NCBI GenBank assembly: GCA_963770295.1
Contig: CAVYPA010000016.1
Coordinates: forward strand, 1 to 64,000
Reading direction: 5' to 3'
Length of the DNA stretch: 64,000 bases
Source of the DNA: AWTP1-13 sp963770295
Lineage (GTDB): Bacteria > Pseudomonadota > Alphaproteobacteria > Rhizobiales > Hyphomicrobiaceae
Part shown: one piece after another, positions 51,950-61,705 of the stretch
Numbering within the stretch: position 1 is the first letter of the stretch
How the letters are laid out: the number at the start of each line of letters is the position of its first letter
The notes under the pieces: model-generated
What the model was told of the DNA's origin: nothing
The model's database searches: none
Seen by the model: the letters and a program-made list of their open reading frames with translations, nothing else
Position numbers and translations under genes: made by a program

Positions 51950-52490
51950 AGGCTTGAACTCGATCCGGAATATCCGTCGCTTGTGGGGCAGGTATTGATC
52001 GCCTCCCCGGCGATTGGCGATCCCCGCTTTAGCCGCACGGTTCATTCTCATGGTGCGGCACACTAAGGACGGCGCGTTGGGCATCACGATAAATCGCCCG
52101 CTAGGGGAACATTCGCTGGCGCAACTTCTTGGGCTTTTTGGCGAGAGTGACGCTTCCGCTGAAGGTAAAGTGCAGATCTTCGCGGGCGGCCCTGTGCAAC
52201 CTGGAGTTTGCTTCGTCATACACAGCGCTGACTACAATCGCTCCAACACCATCGCTGTCCGCGAACTCGCCTCCGTTACGCCATGTAGGGACGTGCTTGG
52301 TGACATCGGTCACAAGACCGGCCCGCAAAAAGCACTGGTCGCTGTCGGCTACGCAGGTTGGGCGCCTGGTCAGCTCGAAGTTGAGCTCGCACGCTGGGCC
52401 ACTGCGGCGGCTGACGCCGATCTCGTCTTCGATATCAAGCGAGAAGGGGTTTGGGAAGCGGCGATGGCGCGTCGACCTCGCGATCAGTGA
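51950..52490 (+). pseudogene. YqgE/AlgH family protein (UPF0301), frameshifted
   Basis: The first frame reads LELDPEYPSLVGQVLIASPA and IGDPRFSRTV, the YqgE start (GQ.LIA.P...DPRF..TV). It then slips near 52046. The second frame continues FILMVRHTKDGALGITINRP, FAGGPVQPGVCFVIHSADY and RVFVGYAGWAPGQLE-like ALVAVGYAGWAPGQLEVELA. One extra base explains the break. YqgE is a conserved single-domain protein of unclear function. The N-terminal extension upstream is uncertain. Confidence 0.75.
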
Positions 52491-52534
52491 GAAGGAACGG
52501 TGGGCATTCACGCCCTGTAAGAACGATCCCGGCG

Positions 52535-52643
52535 TGCCGCCGCTGTGGTGCATCAGCATTTTCTGCGCGATCGCGTCGACGACGTCGGCAAAGGCAAAAG
52601 CGCCCTGCTCCTCGGCCATGCGGGCGTGATAGACGACTTGCAG
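52535..52643 (-). pseudogene. MazG pyrophosphohydrolase fragment
   Basis: The minus frame reads LQVVYHARMAEEQGAFAFAD then VVDAIAQKMLMHH, a strong match in pattern to the MazG C-terminal repeat (LLQVVYHARMAEE.GAF.F.DVV..I..KM..RHPHVF). Only about 35 residues remain and the preceding EExxE motif is missing. MazG hydrolyses nucleoside triphosphates. This relic lies in the 3' neighbourhood of the broken yqgE gene. Confidence 0.68.
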
Positions 52644-52861
52644 TTGCGGACGAGGTGGAAACCCAGACCCATTACGGCATCTGGAGGGAAAATGTTGCGC
52701 ACAATCCGTAGGCGAAGAGCGCCGATCAACTCAGGGGAGGTCAATCGGCGCGGCAAGGGGTTCCCACCACTTCGGGGCTTGGAAAGCGGGGATACCCGGG
52801 CTCATTGCCAGCGCGAATCGCCTACGGTCCCGGCTAGAACAAGCAACCGGAGTTTCTCCCT

Positions 52862-53098
52862 ATGCCAACGGCTGCGAAGAAAGCGACTGCGCGCGGCGCC
52901 AATCCGACCGACGCGGTATCGCATCTTGCCGAGGTGACCGACCGCATGCACGGCCTGCTCATGGAGCGCGCAGACGCGCTCATGGGCTGCACCGAGAACA
53001 GCCCAGAGGAGGCCGAACTAGCGGCCCTCACCGATGTGATCGAGGCCTACGAATGCCAGAGGTGGCCGCTGGGCCGCATACCTGGCGGCAAGGGCTGA
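52862..53098 (+). CDS. conserved small protein, unknown
   Basis: The 78-residue protein has an Ala/Lys-rich start, then HLAEVTDRMHGLLMERADAL and SPEEAELAALTDVIEAYECQ, ending RWPLGRIPGGKG. GGAG lies eight bases upstream of ATG. The SPEEAEL...EAYE..RWP.G..PGGKG end is a recognisable rhizobial small-protein pattern. It lies directly before the SRAP relic. Confidence 0.68.
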   Translation: MPTAAKKATARGANPTDAVSHLAEVTDRMHGLLMERADALMGCTENSPEEAELAALTDVIEAYECQRWPLGRIPGGKG

Positions 53099-53103
53099 CG
53101 CTT

Positions 53104-53702
53104 GTGTGCAATCTGTACTCGCTCAACAAGAAGCGGGACATGCTAGCCCGCTACTTTCGTGTGTCGCACAACCGCACAGTCGCCTTCGATCCACTGTCGG
53201 CGGTCTTTCCGGGCCACGTCGCGCCCGTGGTGCGCCAGACTGCCGACGGCGAGCGCGAAATCGTGCTGATGAACTGGAGATTCGTCCTGCCACAGCGGGA
53301 TAAGGCTCCGCGCCGCGTCACGAATGTTCGCGACGACAAAATTCTAGAGAGCCGTCTTTGGCGCGGCTCGTTCGAGGAGCGACGGTGCTACGTGGTGGCG
53401 ACGAGCGCCCGATGTTTGCCTTCCCTGGTATCTGGCGCCGCTACCAAGGGCCCGTCAAAAAGGACGGACCAAAAGTTGACCTCGAGGTCTACGCGTTCCT
53501 CACCACCACACCCAACAATTTGGTGGCGACTATCAATCACGAGAGAATGCCCGTGTTGCTGACGCGGGAAGAGGAATTTGATGTGTGGCTCAATGGCGCG
53601 CCACACGTTGCGTTCGCCTTGGCTCAAGAGTATCCGCCTGGACAGATGCGAATTGTGCAAGAGGGGTTCAAGAAACAAGATTTGCTCGAGGCGGCGGAAT
53701 AA
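53104..53702 (+). pseudogene. SOS response-associated peptidase (SRAP/YedK), centre deleted and frameshifted
   Basis: From GTG 53104 the frame begins VCNLYSLNKKRDMLARYFRV, giving the catalytic Cys2 after Met removal, and runs through FPGHVAPVVRQTADGEREIV and FEERRCYVVATSA. The SRAP centre with the active-site Glu (FCEW/FCEY) is missing. The family C-terminus then follows in another frame: ERPMFAFPGIWRRYQGPV, FLTTTPNNLVATINHERMPV and EEEFDVWLNGAP. SRAP proteins bind abasic sites in DNA covalently. The deletion removes essential residues, so it is inactive. Confidence 0.8.
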
Positions 53703-53708
53703 GAAAGC

Positions 53709-53945
53709 TACCCGCGACGGTTCCCGGCGGGGAGAATTGCCGGTATTTTCGCATCGCTCCACGACAAAGCGCGCGTTCCAAGAAACTGATAGCGCACTCG
53801 CGCGAGCTCGGCCTCCGCATCGAAGCAGGAGGGGCAGATTTATTTCCATCGTTCGCGCAACACAACACGCCAAGCCTTTTTTCGGCTCGACCTGGTAGAG
53901 GACGAGATTGCGTCGGCCGCATTTTTCGCAAACGGAAGTTGCCAT
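53709..53945 (-). pseudogene. Cys-rich small protein, copy 2, doubly frameshifted
   Basis: The start MATSVCEKCGRRNLVLYQVE matches the relative at 19419-19628. Then two slips follow: after EPKK the frame continues AWRVVLRERWK, and then the third frame carries ICPSCFDAEAELARVRYQFL. The two CxxC pairs are thus split among frames. It ends at a stop at 53709-53711. This copy is dead while its divergent partner at 54032 is intact. Confidence 0.68.
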
Positions 53946-54031
53946 TCTCAAGATGTAGGGCACGAACGCAGACTGCCACAACCACCCCTTGCGGCTTCAC
54001 TTAACGACCGAAGCACGCCAGCCTAGCGGCC

Positions 54032-54313
54032 ATGCCCCACCGCCCGGATACGCCGCGACCAACGCTCGCTCAAATGCGACAAGCAGCACCCTGGCTTTGG
54101 CTGTGGTGCAGGAACGTCCAGTGCCGGCATAAAGGGCCGATGGCTCTCGCGCCGCTCATCATCAGATGGGGCGGGGATGCTTCGAGCGACCTTCTACGGC
54201 AATCGGCACGGTGTAAGTGCTGCGGCATCAAGGGTGCCGACCTTCAACATCCGAGCGCTCGCTCAAGCGACATCGCGTTGGCGTTTCATGCGAGAGCGGA
54301 GGATTGGCGCTGA
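54032..54313 (+). CDS. Cys-rich small protein (copy 2, intact)
   Basis: The 93-residue protein reads PRPTLAQMRQAAPWLWLWCR, NVQCRHKGPMALAPLIIRWG and SSDLLRQSARCKCCGIKGAD. The C.R..CRH ... C.CCG Cys/His pattern suggests a small zinc-binding fold. It is the intact relative of the frameshifted gene at 19715-20015, in the same divergent arrangement with a second Cys-rich gene. Role unknown. Confidence 0.7.
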   Translation: MPHRPDTPRPTLAQMRQAAPWLWLWCRNVQCRHKGPMALAPLIIRWGGDASSDLLRQSARCKCCGIKGADLQHPSARSSDIALAFHARAEDWR

Positions 54314-54542
54314 GCGCAATGCCTTGGTCCTAATCCTTGTGGTTGAGTTGATGTTCCCTCGATTTCTGATCGTTGGCGCCGCTGCTGAAAACAATGTGCG
54401 CGTTGTGGGGCATACGCCGGTTCAGGCACACACGGTCGGCACGGCGACGCTAAGTGCGCGAGGGTGGAACGCCTGTCCTTGGCGAACTTCTGGGAGCGGG
54501 GCGTTCAGTTAGCGAGCTGAGCGCAGCGTTCGGTCGACGTTG
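54314..54542. other. intergenic region, no gene seen
   Basis: No supported gene. An open + frame reaching 54512 is a continuation without domains. Confidence 0.35.
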
Positions 54543-54737
54543 TTATTTGCTCGGTGGTTGCGCGCTTGCTGCGTCATGGCCAGTCACCGGATGATTGTCG
54601 TCCCGGGTAATGTAGAACCACGCCCCGATGATGACGACCATCGCGGCGCCGAGGATGACCGGCAAGGCCCCCCAACTTTCGCGTGAGCCGCTTCGTGTGA
54701 CCTGACGTTTGTTTACGTCATTGTCCTGAGGTGTCAT
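54543..54737 (-). CDS. small single-pass membrane protein
   Basis: From the ATG at 54737, which has AAGGAG seven bases upstream, the 64-residue protein has a charged N-terminus (MTPQDNDVNKRQVTRSGSRE), one helix (ALPVILGAAMVVIIGAWFYI) and a polar tail. The topology is N-in. No family recognised. It is probably separate from the receiver gene. Confidence 0.68.
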   Translation of the reverse strand: MTPQDNDVNKRQVTRSGSRESWGALPVILGAAMVVIIGAWFYITRDDNHPVTGHDAASAQPPSK

Positions 54738-54841
54738 GCGGTCTCCTTGTCGCACACCGGCTGCTGTGTGTCGGCCTTCCCGGCGTCGAGGATCATAAAA
54801 TGTTGGGAGTGCCAGAGGGCGTCGTGTGGGCTCGCAACAGT

Positions 54842-55207
54842 TTATGTTGCCTTAATCACACCTAAGCACAATGCTCGCAGCAGCCGGACCGGCAGGACAG
54901 GCTTTCCAACGAAGTCGATGGGGTCACAAGGCAGCAGTGCTGTTTTAGTCGCCTCATCCAGGTTGGCGCTGAGAAAGATGCAGCGCAGCGCCTGGCGTGC
55001 ATAAAGCTCCTGAGCAGCTTCGATGCCGCTGCTGCCCCCCGCGAGACGAATGTCCATCAGAACGACATCGGGACTGAGTGTGGCGGCACGGGCAACGGCT
55101 TCGGTCGCCGACGATACCACTGCACAGACAACGTGACCGAGTTGCGCCACGAGCATGGCAAGATGCATGGCAACGATGGCATCGTCTTCGACGATAAGAA
55201 CACGCAT
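54842..55207 (-). CDS. single-domain response regulator
   Basis: The 121-residue protein is a receiver domain: acidic pair D8/D9 (LIVEDDAIVAMH), phosphorylated D52 (VVLMDIRLAGG) and the Lys of VGKPV near 102. There is no output domain. The gene starts 4 bases after the stop of the HisKA_2 kinase at 55211, so they form an operon and probably a phosphorelay pair. Single receivers next to HWE/HisKA_2 kinases often feed the alphaproteobacterial general stress pathway (family knowledge). Confidence 0.9.
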   Translation of the reverse strand: MRVLIVEDDAIVAMHLAMLVAQLGHVVCAVVSSATEAVARAATLSPDVVLMDIRLAGGSSGIEAAQELYARQALRCIFLSANLDEATKTALLPCDPIDFVGKPVLPVRLLRALCLGVIKAT

Positions 55208-55210
55208 TGA

Positions 55211-56569
55211 TCATCGTGGCGTAGGAAGAGGTACCGACAGCTCAATGGTATAACCCGACGGGTGCTGTCTAGTTTCCACCTGGGCGCCAAGTTGTGTGGT
55301 GAAGGCGTCAACGATGCGCGTTCCAAGACCCGGCCGCGACCGATCCTGCCTTGGCCCCGGTCCGTTGTCGGATACCGTGAGCTTCAGAGCGGGTCCGGCT
55401 GAGCCGCGTAAGGTGATGTTGCAGGGAGGACCCACGTGCTTAATGACGTTGGTCACCAGTTCGTTGACGATCAGCGCGAGCGGAACAGCCATGTCAGTAG
55501 GTACATCCACACGTTCCACATCGGTATTGATGCCGTCTGGACAACCGCTGGCCCTACCAATCTCGTAACACAGGTCGTGCAGGAACGTATCAAGCCGCAC
55601 GACGGTTGCATCCTCGCCCGTGTACAGACGCTCGTGCACGGCCGCGATAGCCAGGACGCGGGCGGCGGCGCTGCGCATCGCGTCGGCAGCACCTGTGCCC
55701 TCAACGTCGGGGAGCTGCAATTGAAGAATGCTTGAGACGATCTGCAAGCTGTTCTTAACGCGGTGGTTGACCTCTTTCAGCAGGAGGTCTTTCTCCGCCA
55801 ATTGAACCTCAAGTGCGCGTTTGGCCTTCTCAAGTTCACGCCGCTCGTTCAATTCGCGAAGCTCTGTAAGCTCCGAAAAGAGACGAACACCCATGTCGCA
55901 ACGGGCAGCTTCGGGGTCCTGCAAAAGCAGCCGCGCCAATTCCTCGTTGACCCTCAGAAGCTCGCAGGCATCTTCCTCCAAAGAAAGCTCGGGATGTAGG
56001 ACTGTCCAGTAGTGCGCAGTGCGGATAAACGCGAGCAGTCCAAGAAGATGTTCAAAGCGATTTCCGCCGAGAACCTTGCGCAGGGCGTTGCGAGGCCCCT
56101 CCGAGCGGCCCGGTTCTACGAAGACGAGAGTAGCGGCGGCGATGAGCCAGTCCTCGGCCTCCGTGTCGGGACCGGGCCATTCTTTGATTGCGGGAAGGGC
56201 CTCCAGCCCGCCCAGCACCACATCAAGGTCGCGGGTCCACGGAGAGGGTGTCGTCAGAAGCTTGATCGCCTGCTCAACGGTCTGAATGACAACTGATGGG
56301 TCACCGGAGGCGTGGCCCCGCCCTACCAGGAATGCGCAGTGCCGAACGATGCAATAGCGAACCTCGCAAAACCGGGAGAGGTAGACGAAGAGCCTCTCTT
56401 TGAAGAGCGATGGGATCGGGTTATCGAGATACGCCGCCTTGGCGAAATCCCACAGTCGTTCGATGATTTCAGGGGCGTCCGGTGCCGACGAAAAGAAATT
56501 CGGCACCATCCCGAACCGACCGGCGACCTCACGTTGGAAGTCGATCTGCCCATTGGAGGTCGAGGACAT
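55211..56569 (-). CDS. HisKA_2 histidine kinase fused to an AhpD-like domain
   Basis: The start at 56569 gives 452 residues. Residues about 1-170 have the AhpD/carboxymuconolactone-decarboxylase-like fold pattern (LFKERLFVYLSRFCEVRYCI then VRHCAFLVGRGHASGD), with Cys residues as in Cys-x-x-Cys-type relatives but here as C-x4-C-x4-C. A coiled coil (ELNERRELEKAKRALEVQLA) leads to the H-box LLKEVNHRVKNSLQIVSS and the HATPase motifs (PLALIVNELVTNVIKH, DNGPG, GLGTRIV). An AhpD-like domain as a kinase input suggests redox or peroxide sensing. This is inferred. Confidence 0.82.
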   Translation of the reverse strand: MSSTSNGQIDFQREVAGRFGMVPNFFSSAPDAPEIIERLWDFAKAAYLDNPIPSLFKERLFVYLSRFCEVRYCIVRHCAFLVGRGHASGDPSVVIQTVEQAIKLLTTPSPWTRDLDVVLGGLEALPAIKEWPGPDTEAEDWLIAAATLVFVEPGRSEGPRNALRKVLGGNRFEHLLGLLAFIRTAHYWTVLHPELSLEEDACELLRVNEELARLLLQDPEAARCDMGVRLFSELTELRELNERRELEKAKRALEVQLAEKDLLLKEVNHRVKNSLQIVSSILQLQLPDVEGTGAADAMRSAAARVLAIAAVHERLYTGEDATVVRLDTFLHDLCYEIGRASGCPDGINTDVERVDVPTDMAVPLALIVNELVTNVIKHVGPPCNITLRGSAGPALKLTVSDNGPGPRQDRSRPGLGTRIVDAFTTQLGAQVETRQHPSGYTIELSVPLPTPR

Positions 56570-56931
56570 AAAAGGAGCCCCTCTGCCCGGCCGGTCTGCT
56601 TCTGTGCCCCGCGCGTCACTAGAACCTCGATTGCCCCCCACCGGCAAGGCAATAGTGGCCCCACATAATTACGGTCAAGCTAACCCACTCATGTTCTTGG
56701 CGGCGGTTCGGTGGCTGGCCCGGTCTGCGCGCAGCGTTGACAACACGGTGGGGGACCACGAGGACCGCGGTCACGGGATTTTGCGCGGTCGTGGGTCTCT
56801 CGCGGTCCGAACAAGCGCATCAGCCCAGAAATGCCTGGGTACGGGCTCTCCCACCGTGTGGCTAGTTTGCGGCCGACTCTTGCGGCTCTCAGCAGCAAAA
56901 GCCGTTCCTTCTCTTCGCTCAGGCGTAGGGA

Positions 56932-57928
56932 TTATTTTCCTTCGTGCCGCACCGCGCCATTTTCCTGTTCGGTCGCCTCCGGCGCCAACCATTTGGCGGG
57001 AATATCCAGCCGATACCGGACGCCTTCGGGAGAGAATAGGAGACGAGCTGTGCCGCCGAGTTCATAAGGCACAAGGTCGGTTATCACGCTCCTGCCATAG
57101 CCGGAGTTGCTCGGAATTTTCACAGGGGGACCGCCAGTTTCCAGCCATTCAATGGTCAGCGGACCAGGCGCCTGCCCGTTCGGTGCACGGTGCCAACGAA
57201 CCGAAACCCGCCCCTCCCGTTTGGAAAGCGCGCCGTATTTTGCGGCATTGGTCGTCAGCTCATGGAGCACCGACGCTATCGTTTGGGCAGCCTCCGGCCC
57301 AAGGACTACTTCCGGTCCCTTGATGCACGTGTTGTTATTCGATGTATAGGGTGCGAGCTCTCGCTGGAGCAGCTCCCGCAGCGGTACGCCCTGCCACCGA
57401 GAGCTGCTTAGCAGCTCGTGCGTTGAAGCCATCGATGAATGCGACTGTCGAGCGCGGCCACGAAGTCATCCATCGAGCTGCTGGCGTCTTTGGTGTGGGC
57501 GCGATCGCACTGACTGCGCTAGTATGTTCTTAACGCGATGGTCGAGCTCGGCATGCAGCGCGTTGTTGTTCCTCTGCGCGTTTGCGCTCGTGACATCGAT
57601 GTCGACGCCCACTGCTCGTCGGGCGCCGTCGCCGGCGTACGAAACGAAACACGCGCCTCGATCCAGCGAATTCGCCCCTGCTCGAACAATGCGGTATTCC
57701 CACTATACTCCTCCCGCGCTGCGGTAGCGTCGCTCGAAGCGTTTCCATCGGGCGCGGTCTCGGGGTGATACCGGCTGCCTGGCTGCGAGCGATTCGGTGG
57801 TCTCATCAGGGAAGCCGTGAATGGCTGCGTAACCCGCAGAAAGCTGCATCCTCTCCGTGTCGACATCGTACGCGAAACTGCCGACGCGGCGGCCTTCGCC
57901 GCGAGCCCCAGCTGCAGGTTCCGCTCGG
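56932..57928 (-). pseudogene. C-terminal half of a PAS/HWE kinase, broken by several frameshifts
   Basis: This continues the kinase at 57929-60403. Pieces in different frames include GSFAYDVDTERMQLSAGYAA, RIRWIEARVSF, LHAELDHRVKNI (H-box of the HWE kinase), SSSMDDFVAALDS and a final open frame (56932-57432) with STHELLSSSRWQGVPLRELL, SVLHELTTNAAKYGAL and RYRLDIPAKWL (HATPase). At least three single-base indels separate them. The joined product would be a typical HWE kinase end. The gene is dead as it stands. Confidence 0.78.
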
Positions 57929-60403
57929 CTAGGCCAGCTCGGCCTTCTTGCGCTCGGTGATGTCTCGCGCGATCTTCGATGCGCCGATGACTTCGCCTGC
58001 GGAATTCCGCAAAGGTGATACGCTGACGGAAACGTCAACGAGGCTACCATCCCTGCGCTGCCTTAAGGTCTCATAGGGATCAACGCGCTCACCGCGCCGG
58101 ATACGATCAAGAATGCGAACTTCCTCGTGATGACGATCCGGTGGAATGAGTGTCGTGATCGACCTGCCGATCATCTCGGAGGCGGCATAACCGAAGAGTC
58201 GCTGCGCCCCGCGATTCCAGGTCGTGATAAGGCCATTCAGGTCTTTGCTCACAATGGCGTCGTGAGACGAGTCGACGATCGCGGCCAACCGCTGGTCAGT
58301 TAGCTCTGCTTGTTTGCGTTCGATCAAATCTGCTGCCTGCCGAGCCAGCACGTCTAAGAGGCGCAGGTCCCGTTCCGATGGTTGGTGGGGGTCGCGCCAG
58401 TGTGTGGAGATCATGCCCAGCAGACGGCCGGCGCGGGAGACCAGCGGCGTGGACTGCACGGCGCGGATACCGGTCTGGCGATAAGTTTCGAGGTCCTCAG
58501 AGCCCGCCATGAAATCGCTTAGTTCGATGTCCGGCACGATCGATCGATGACCCGTAGCCAACGCGACGCTGCAACTGGTGCCTGATCCTGGCCGCACCCA
58601 CTCAAAAGACGCCGCCGCTATCGGATTGAACCCCCGGTGGGCGAGGAGCCGAAGTTCGCCCCGCTCCGGGTAGAACGTCTGCATGCTCGCGAAGTCGGAA
58701 CCCATGATGGCCATGGCGGCGTCGAGGATCTTTTCGTACAGCACCTGAGCATCGCTGGCGTGGATCAGTTGAATGCTGATTTTCTGAAGCTGTCGGGTGG
58801 CGGCGAGTTCCGACACCAATTGCCTTTGGGTCTCACGCAATGCTTCCTCGGACCTCCTCCTCTCCAAACTGAAGCCGAGCTGCCGGGCGATCGTGACGGC
58901 CCGATTGATTTCGATTTGGTCAAAGGTATGCGGAGCGGCGTAGTACGCCATAAACTTGCCGACCAATTCACCATCAATCATGAGCGGAAAGAAAGCTACC
59001 GCAGCAATGCCTTCGGCCCTGACCGTCGCCTTCAGAGAACCTGCAACATCGGAGGCATCAACATCCGCAATGCAGATTGGCTGCGGATCCCTGACTTCGC
59101 GTGTCCACGGCGAGTGACCCTCGATCGCCCGCCGGTATTGCTCGGAAAGTCCAGTCCAAGCGACGAAGCGCATCACCCCCGCGTCGTCGAAAAGAAGGAT
59201 GGACGCACGCTCGCAGCCCAGGACCAGGCAAATCGCCTCGAGGGCTGCGTCGTAGACCTCCTGCAGGGAGGCAGCGCGGAACAGCCTATCCGTGAACGCA
59301 TAGAGCGCCGCTTGCTCGTCCCTGTGTCGGGCGATGGCCTCTTCGGCAAGCTTACGGTCAGTTATGTCGACCGCCATGTTGACCGCGCCGACCATGGTGC
59401 CGGAGCTGTCGAAAAGTGGTGTCGGGTAGGGTATGAAACGTCGGCGGGTGCCGTCAGGACGCTCGACGACCCCCTCCATGCCGCGGATCGGACGCCGTTC
59501 CTTCACAGCCGTCGCCATCGGGCATTGGTTGTGGGGCATTGGCGTACCGTCGGGCCAGAATAGCCTCCAGGTCACGCACCATGAATCAGTGCCCAATTGA
59601 GGCGTGCGTCCTGCAAACGTCGCTGCCGCCTCATTGAACATGGTGACGCGCCCCTCGGCATCGGTCGTGTAGATGGCGGCTGGCAGAGCATCGATGATCT
59701 GGCGAAAGCGTCGCTCGCTGTCGTGAACCTTGGTCGAAGCGAGAAATGACTGGTAGGTCGCGGCAGCGAAGTCGGCCAATCCGCCCAACAGGCGCATGTC
59801 TTCAGCATCAAACTGGCGATCGCGATCGTGATTGACTACCCAGATCGTGCCCACTGCCTGCCCGTCCACATGGAACGGGAAGAGCAGCCCCTCCTCGATG
59901 TAGGGCTTTACTTCCGCGAGGTTGGTGAAGAGCCGCTCGGGGTGGGAAAACAGCAAGGGAACATCGCGATCGAGGACCGTGCCGCAGGGACCGGAGTCTC
60001 GGGGGGTGCCTACGCCTAAGTAGCAAGCCCACTGCCCAGCGACAGCCGGCCAATGGAAGTTCTTCCGCGTGTCGTCCAGAAGGCTCACGCAGGCGGACTG
60101 CGCACGGCAAAGCCTGAGCGCCGTCTCCGCCAGCTTCTGCAAGGTGCCCCTGGGTGAGGTTGCCAATTCACGGGCCAAGGCGAGCAGGGCTTGGCTTTCC
60201 GCGGCATGATCAGGAGGACGGGACGATCTGCGACCAAGCTCGGCCGTCGATATAATGACGGAGTCCAAGTCGGCCGGATAATTTCCTGGCACGACAGGAA
60301 AGAGTGACAAAGCGTGATCCTCGACAACGGGCGTGCCCTCGCGACCCCCGTCCGCTGCTTCCATGCCTCTAATTGGGCGCCTTTTGCTAAGCGTCATGGC
60401 CAT
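57929..60403 (-). pseudogene. multi-domain GAF/PAS sensor kinase, N-terminal sensory part
   Basis: From M25 at 60403 the frame is open for about 825 residues. Domains in order: GAF (ALARELATSPRGTLQKLAET), PAS (IIDALPAAIYTTDAEGRVTM), GAF (AICLVLGCERASILLFDDAG), GAF (LDAAMAIMGSDFASMQTFYP) and PAS (IVDSSHDAIVSKDLNGLITT, ending ITERKKAELA). The frame stops just where the next PAS and kinase core should follow, and these are found in other frames at 56932-57928. The sensory half alone has no kinase core, so the intact-looking ORF does not imply a working kinase. Confidence 0.82.
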
Positions 60404-60475
60404 AGTTCTCTGATTCTGCGAGAGGGGCGTGCCGCCGGTTGACTTGCTCTCCCCTAGCCGGGGCGACCGCCGCAC

Positions 60476-60904
60476 GCAGCCAGCAGTCTCGTTGAAAAGG
60501 CGATGCGCTCTTCCGCAGGAAGGGCCTCAATCGCCTCTGGAGACAGACCACTGACATCACCCAAGATGCTGGGTCGTGTCTTCCATGGCTGAGGGCATAT
60601 GGCAGTGCACCGACCCCCTCTCAGTGCCAACTTTGCGGCGTCAAGTTAAGACTGAGTTGCTACGGACGCTACACGTGACCTAGTGGATAGTTAAGGACGT
60701 TATCCGTCCCGCATCCTCACCGGCTCGCTACCGCCCAATTGACAGGACATTCAATATTCTGCATCCCCGTTTTGGGGGAGGCTTGCGCGAGCGCACGGTC
60801 CTCGAGCTGCAGAGCGGCCGCCGTGAATTGTTCGAGTTCAATCGACACTCCGTACCCGTACCCGTTGTCCATCGGAACTGTCCGTACGGTAGGTGTCCAA
60901 AATA
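60476..60904. other. intergenic region, no gene seen
   Basis: No coding support in about 430 bases. The kinase promoter should lie near 60480-60560. Confidence 0.4.
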
Positions 60905-60944
60905 TAGAAAAAAAGCCTCCTCCGCTTCAGCTTGAAGTGAGGCG
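60905..60944 (-). terminator. rho-independent terminator after the 60961-61212 gene
   Basis: On the minus strand GCCTC...GAGGC forms a stem with about 20 bases between, followed by six Ts. It lies about 20 bases after the stop at 60961, as expected. Confidence 0.65.
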
Positions 60945-60960
60945 ACGCGATCGGGGGACT

Positions 60961-61212
60961 TCAGTACTTGGTCCGGTCCAATTTGTCGAACAGCTTGCCA
61001 GGCTGTTCCAGGTGCCCGGTCATGCAGGCGTCGTAAACGCGCAGAGCCATGCGCTGCAAGGTGACCTGCGCCTCGGCCGAGAGCGTGGGCTTTTTGCGCT
61101 CGATCGTGCCTAGCATGCCCTGGTAGGCTCGGCCACAATCCGGGACCTGCGCTGCAACGGTGGCCGTTGTGAGCCAGAGCGCGACAAAAAGGCTGGTAGC
61201 GATATGGCGCAT
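60961..61212 (-). CDS. secreted small protein, unknown
   Basis: The 83-residue protein has a signal peptide (MRHIATSLFVALWLTTATVA, cleaved near AQ). The mature part reads VPDCGRAYQGMLGTIERKKP, then LSAEAQVTLQRMALRVYDAC, MTGHLEQPGKLFDKL. Two Cys residues probably form a disulfide. A terminator follows. Similar small periplasmic helical proteins are common in Bradyrhizobium. Role unknown. Confidence 0.75.
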   Translation of the reverse strand: MRHIATSLFVALWLTTATVAAQVPDCGRAYQGMLGTIERKKPTLSAEAQVTLQRMALRVYDACMTGHLEQPGKLFDKLDRTKY

Positions 61213-61416
61213 AGGGGTTGCTCAAACAGGGCACTGCACCGTGCTTGTTTGGGAAACGCCAATTGGTACCCCCAGTTCCTGTGCTGGTACTGCGAGGCAG
61301 GGAACTGGATCTGCTAAAGAGCGTTCCCACTGTCGCAGGCTCCGCTGGTCGCTCCTGGCTGTCGAGACTTCCCACCCATCACGAATGCTCCGGACCTTAT
61401 CCGGTATTTATTTTAT

Positions 61417-61668
61417 TTATTTGGCGGAGCGGCGTTGGGCTTTGGACCCCACAGTCCTAAAAGTGTTTGCGTTCCCTTCGTTGCTCCACCTAACACCCCC
61501 ATATTCTTGCTCGCCAACTGCAGCGCGCAGACCATCGCGAAGCTGGTAGTCGTCGACTGAGAAGTATTCGCCGCCACCTCTTCGGAGGTGCGATACTCCC
61601 ATCCGGGTCAACTGCAGTTCCTTAGCGCCGTCCACCTCGACGCATACCGCGCGGTAGGTCGGGGCCAT
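61417..61668 (-). CDS. hypothetical protein (possible)
   Basis: An 83-residue ORF: MAPTYRAVCVEVDGAKELQL then TRMGVSHLRRGGGEYFSVDD and YQLRDGLRAAVGEQEYGGVR. The first 60 residues have coherent character, but the start lacks a clear ribosome binding site and no family is recognised. Confidence 0.38.
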   Translation of the reverse strand: MAPTYRAVCVEVDGAKELQLTRMGVSHLRRGGGEYFSVDDYQLRDGLRAAVGEQEYGGVRWSNEGNANTFRTVGSKAQRRSAK

Positions 61669-61705
61669 ACCGCATCAGAGCGTATGCGGTCGATGGCGCC
61701 GACCG

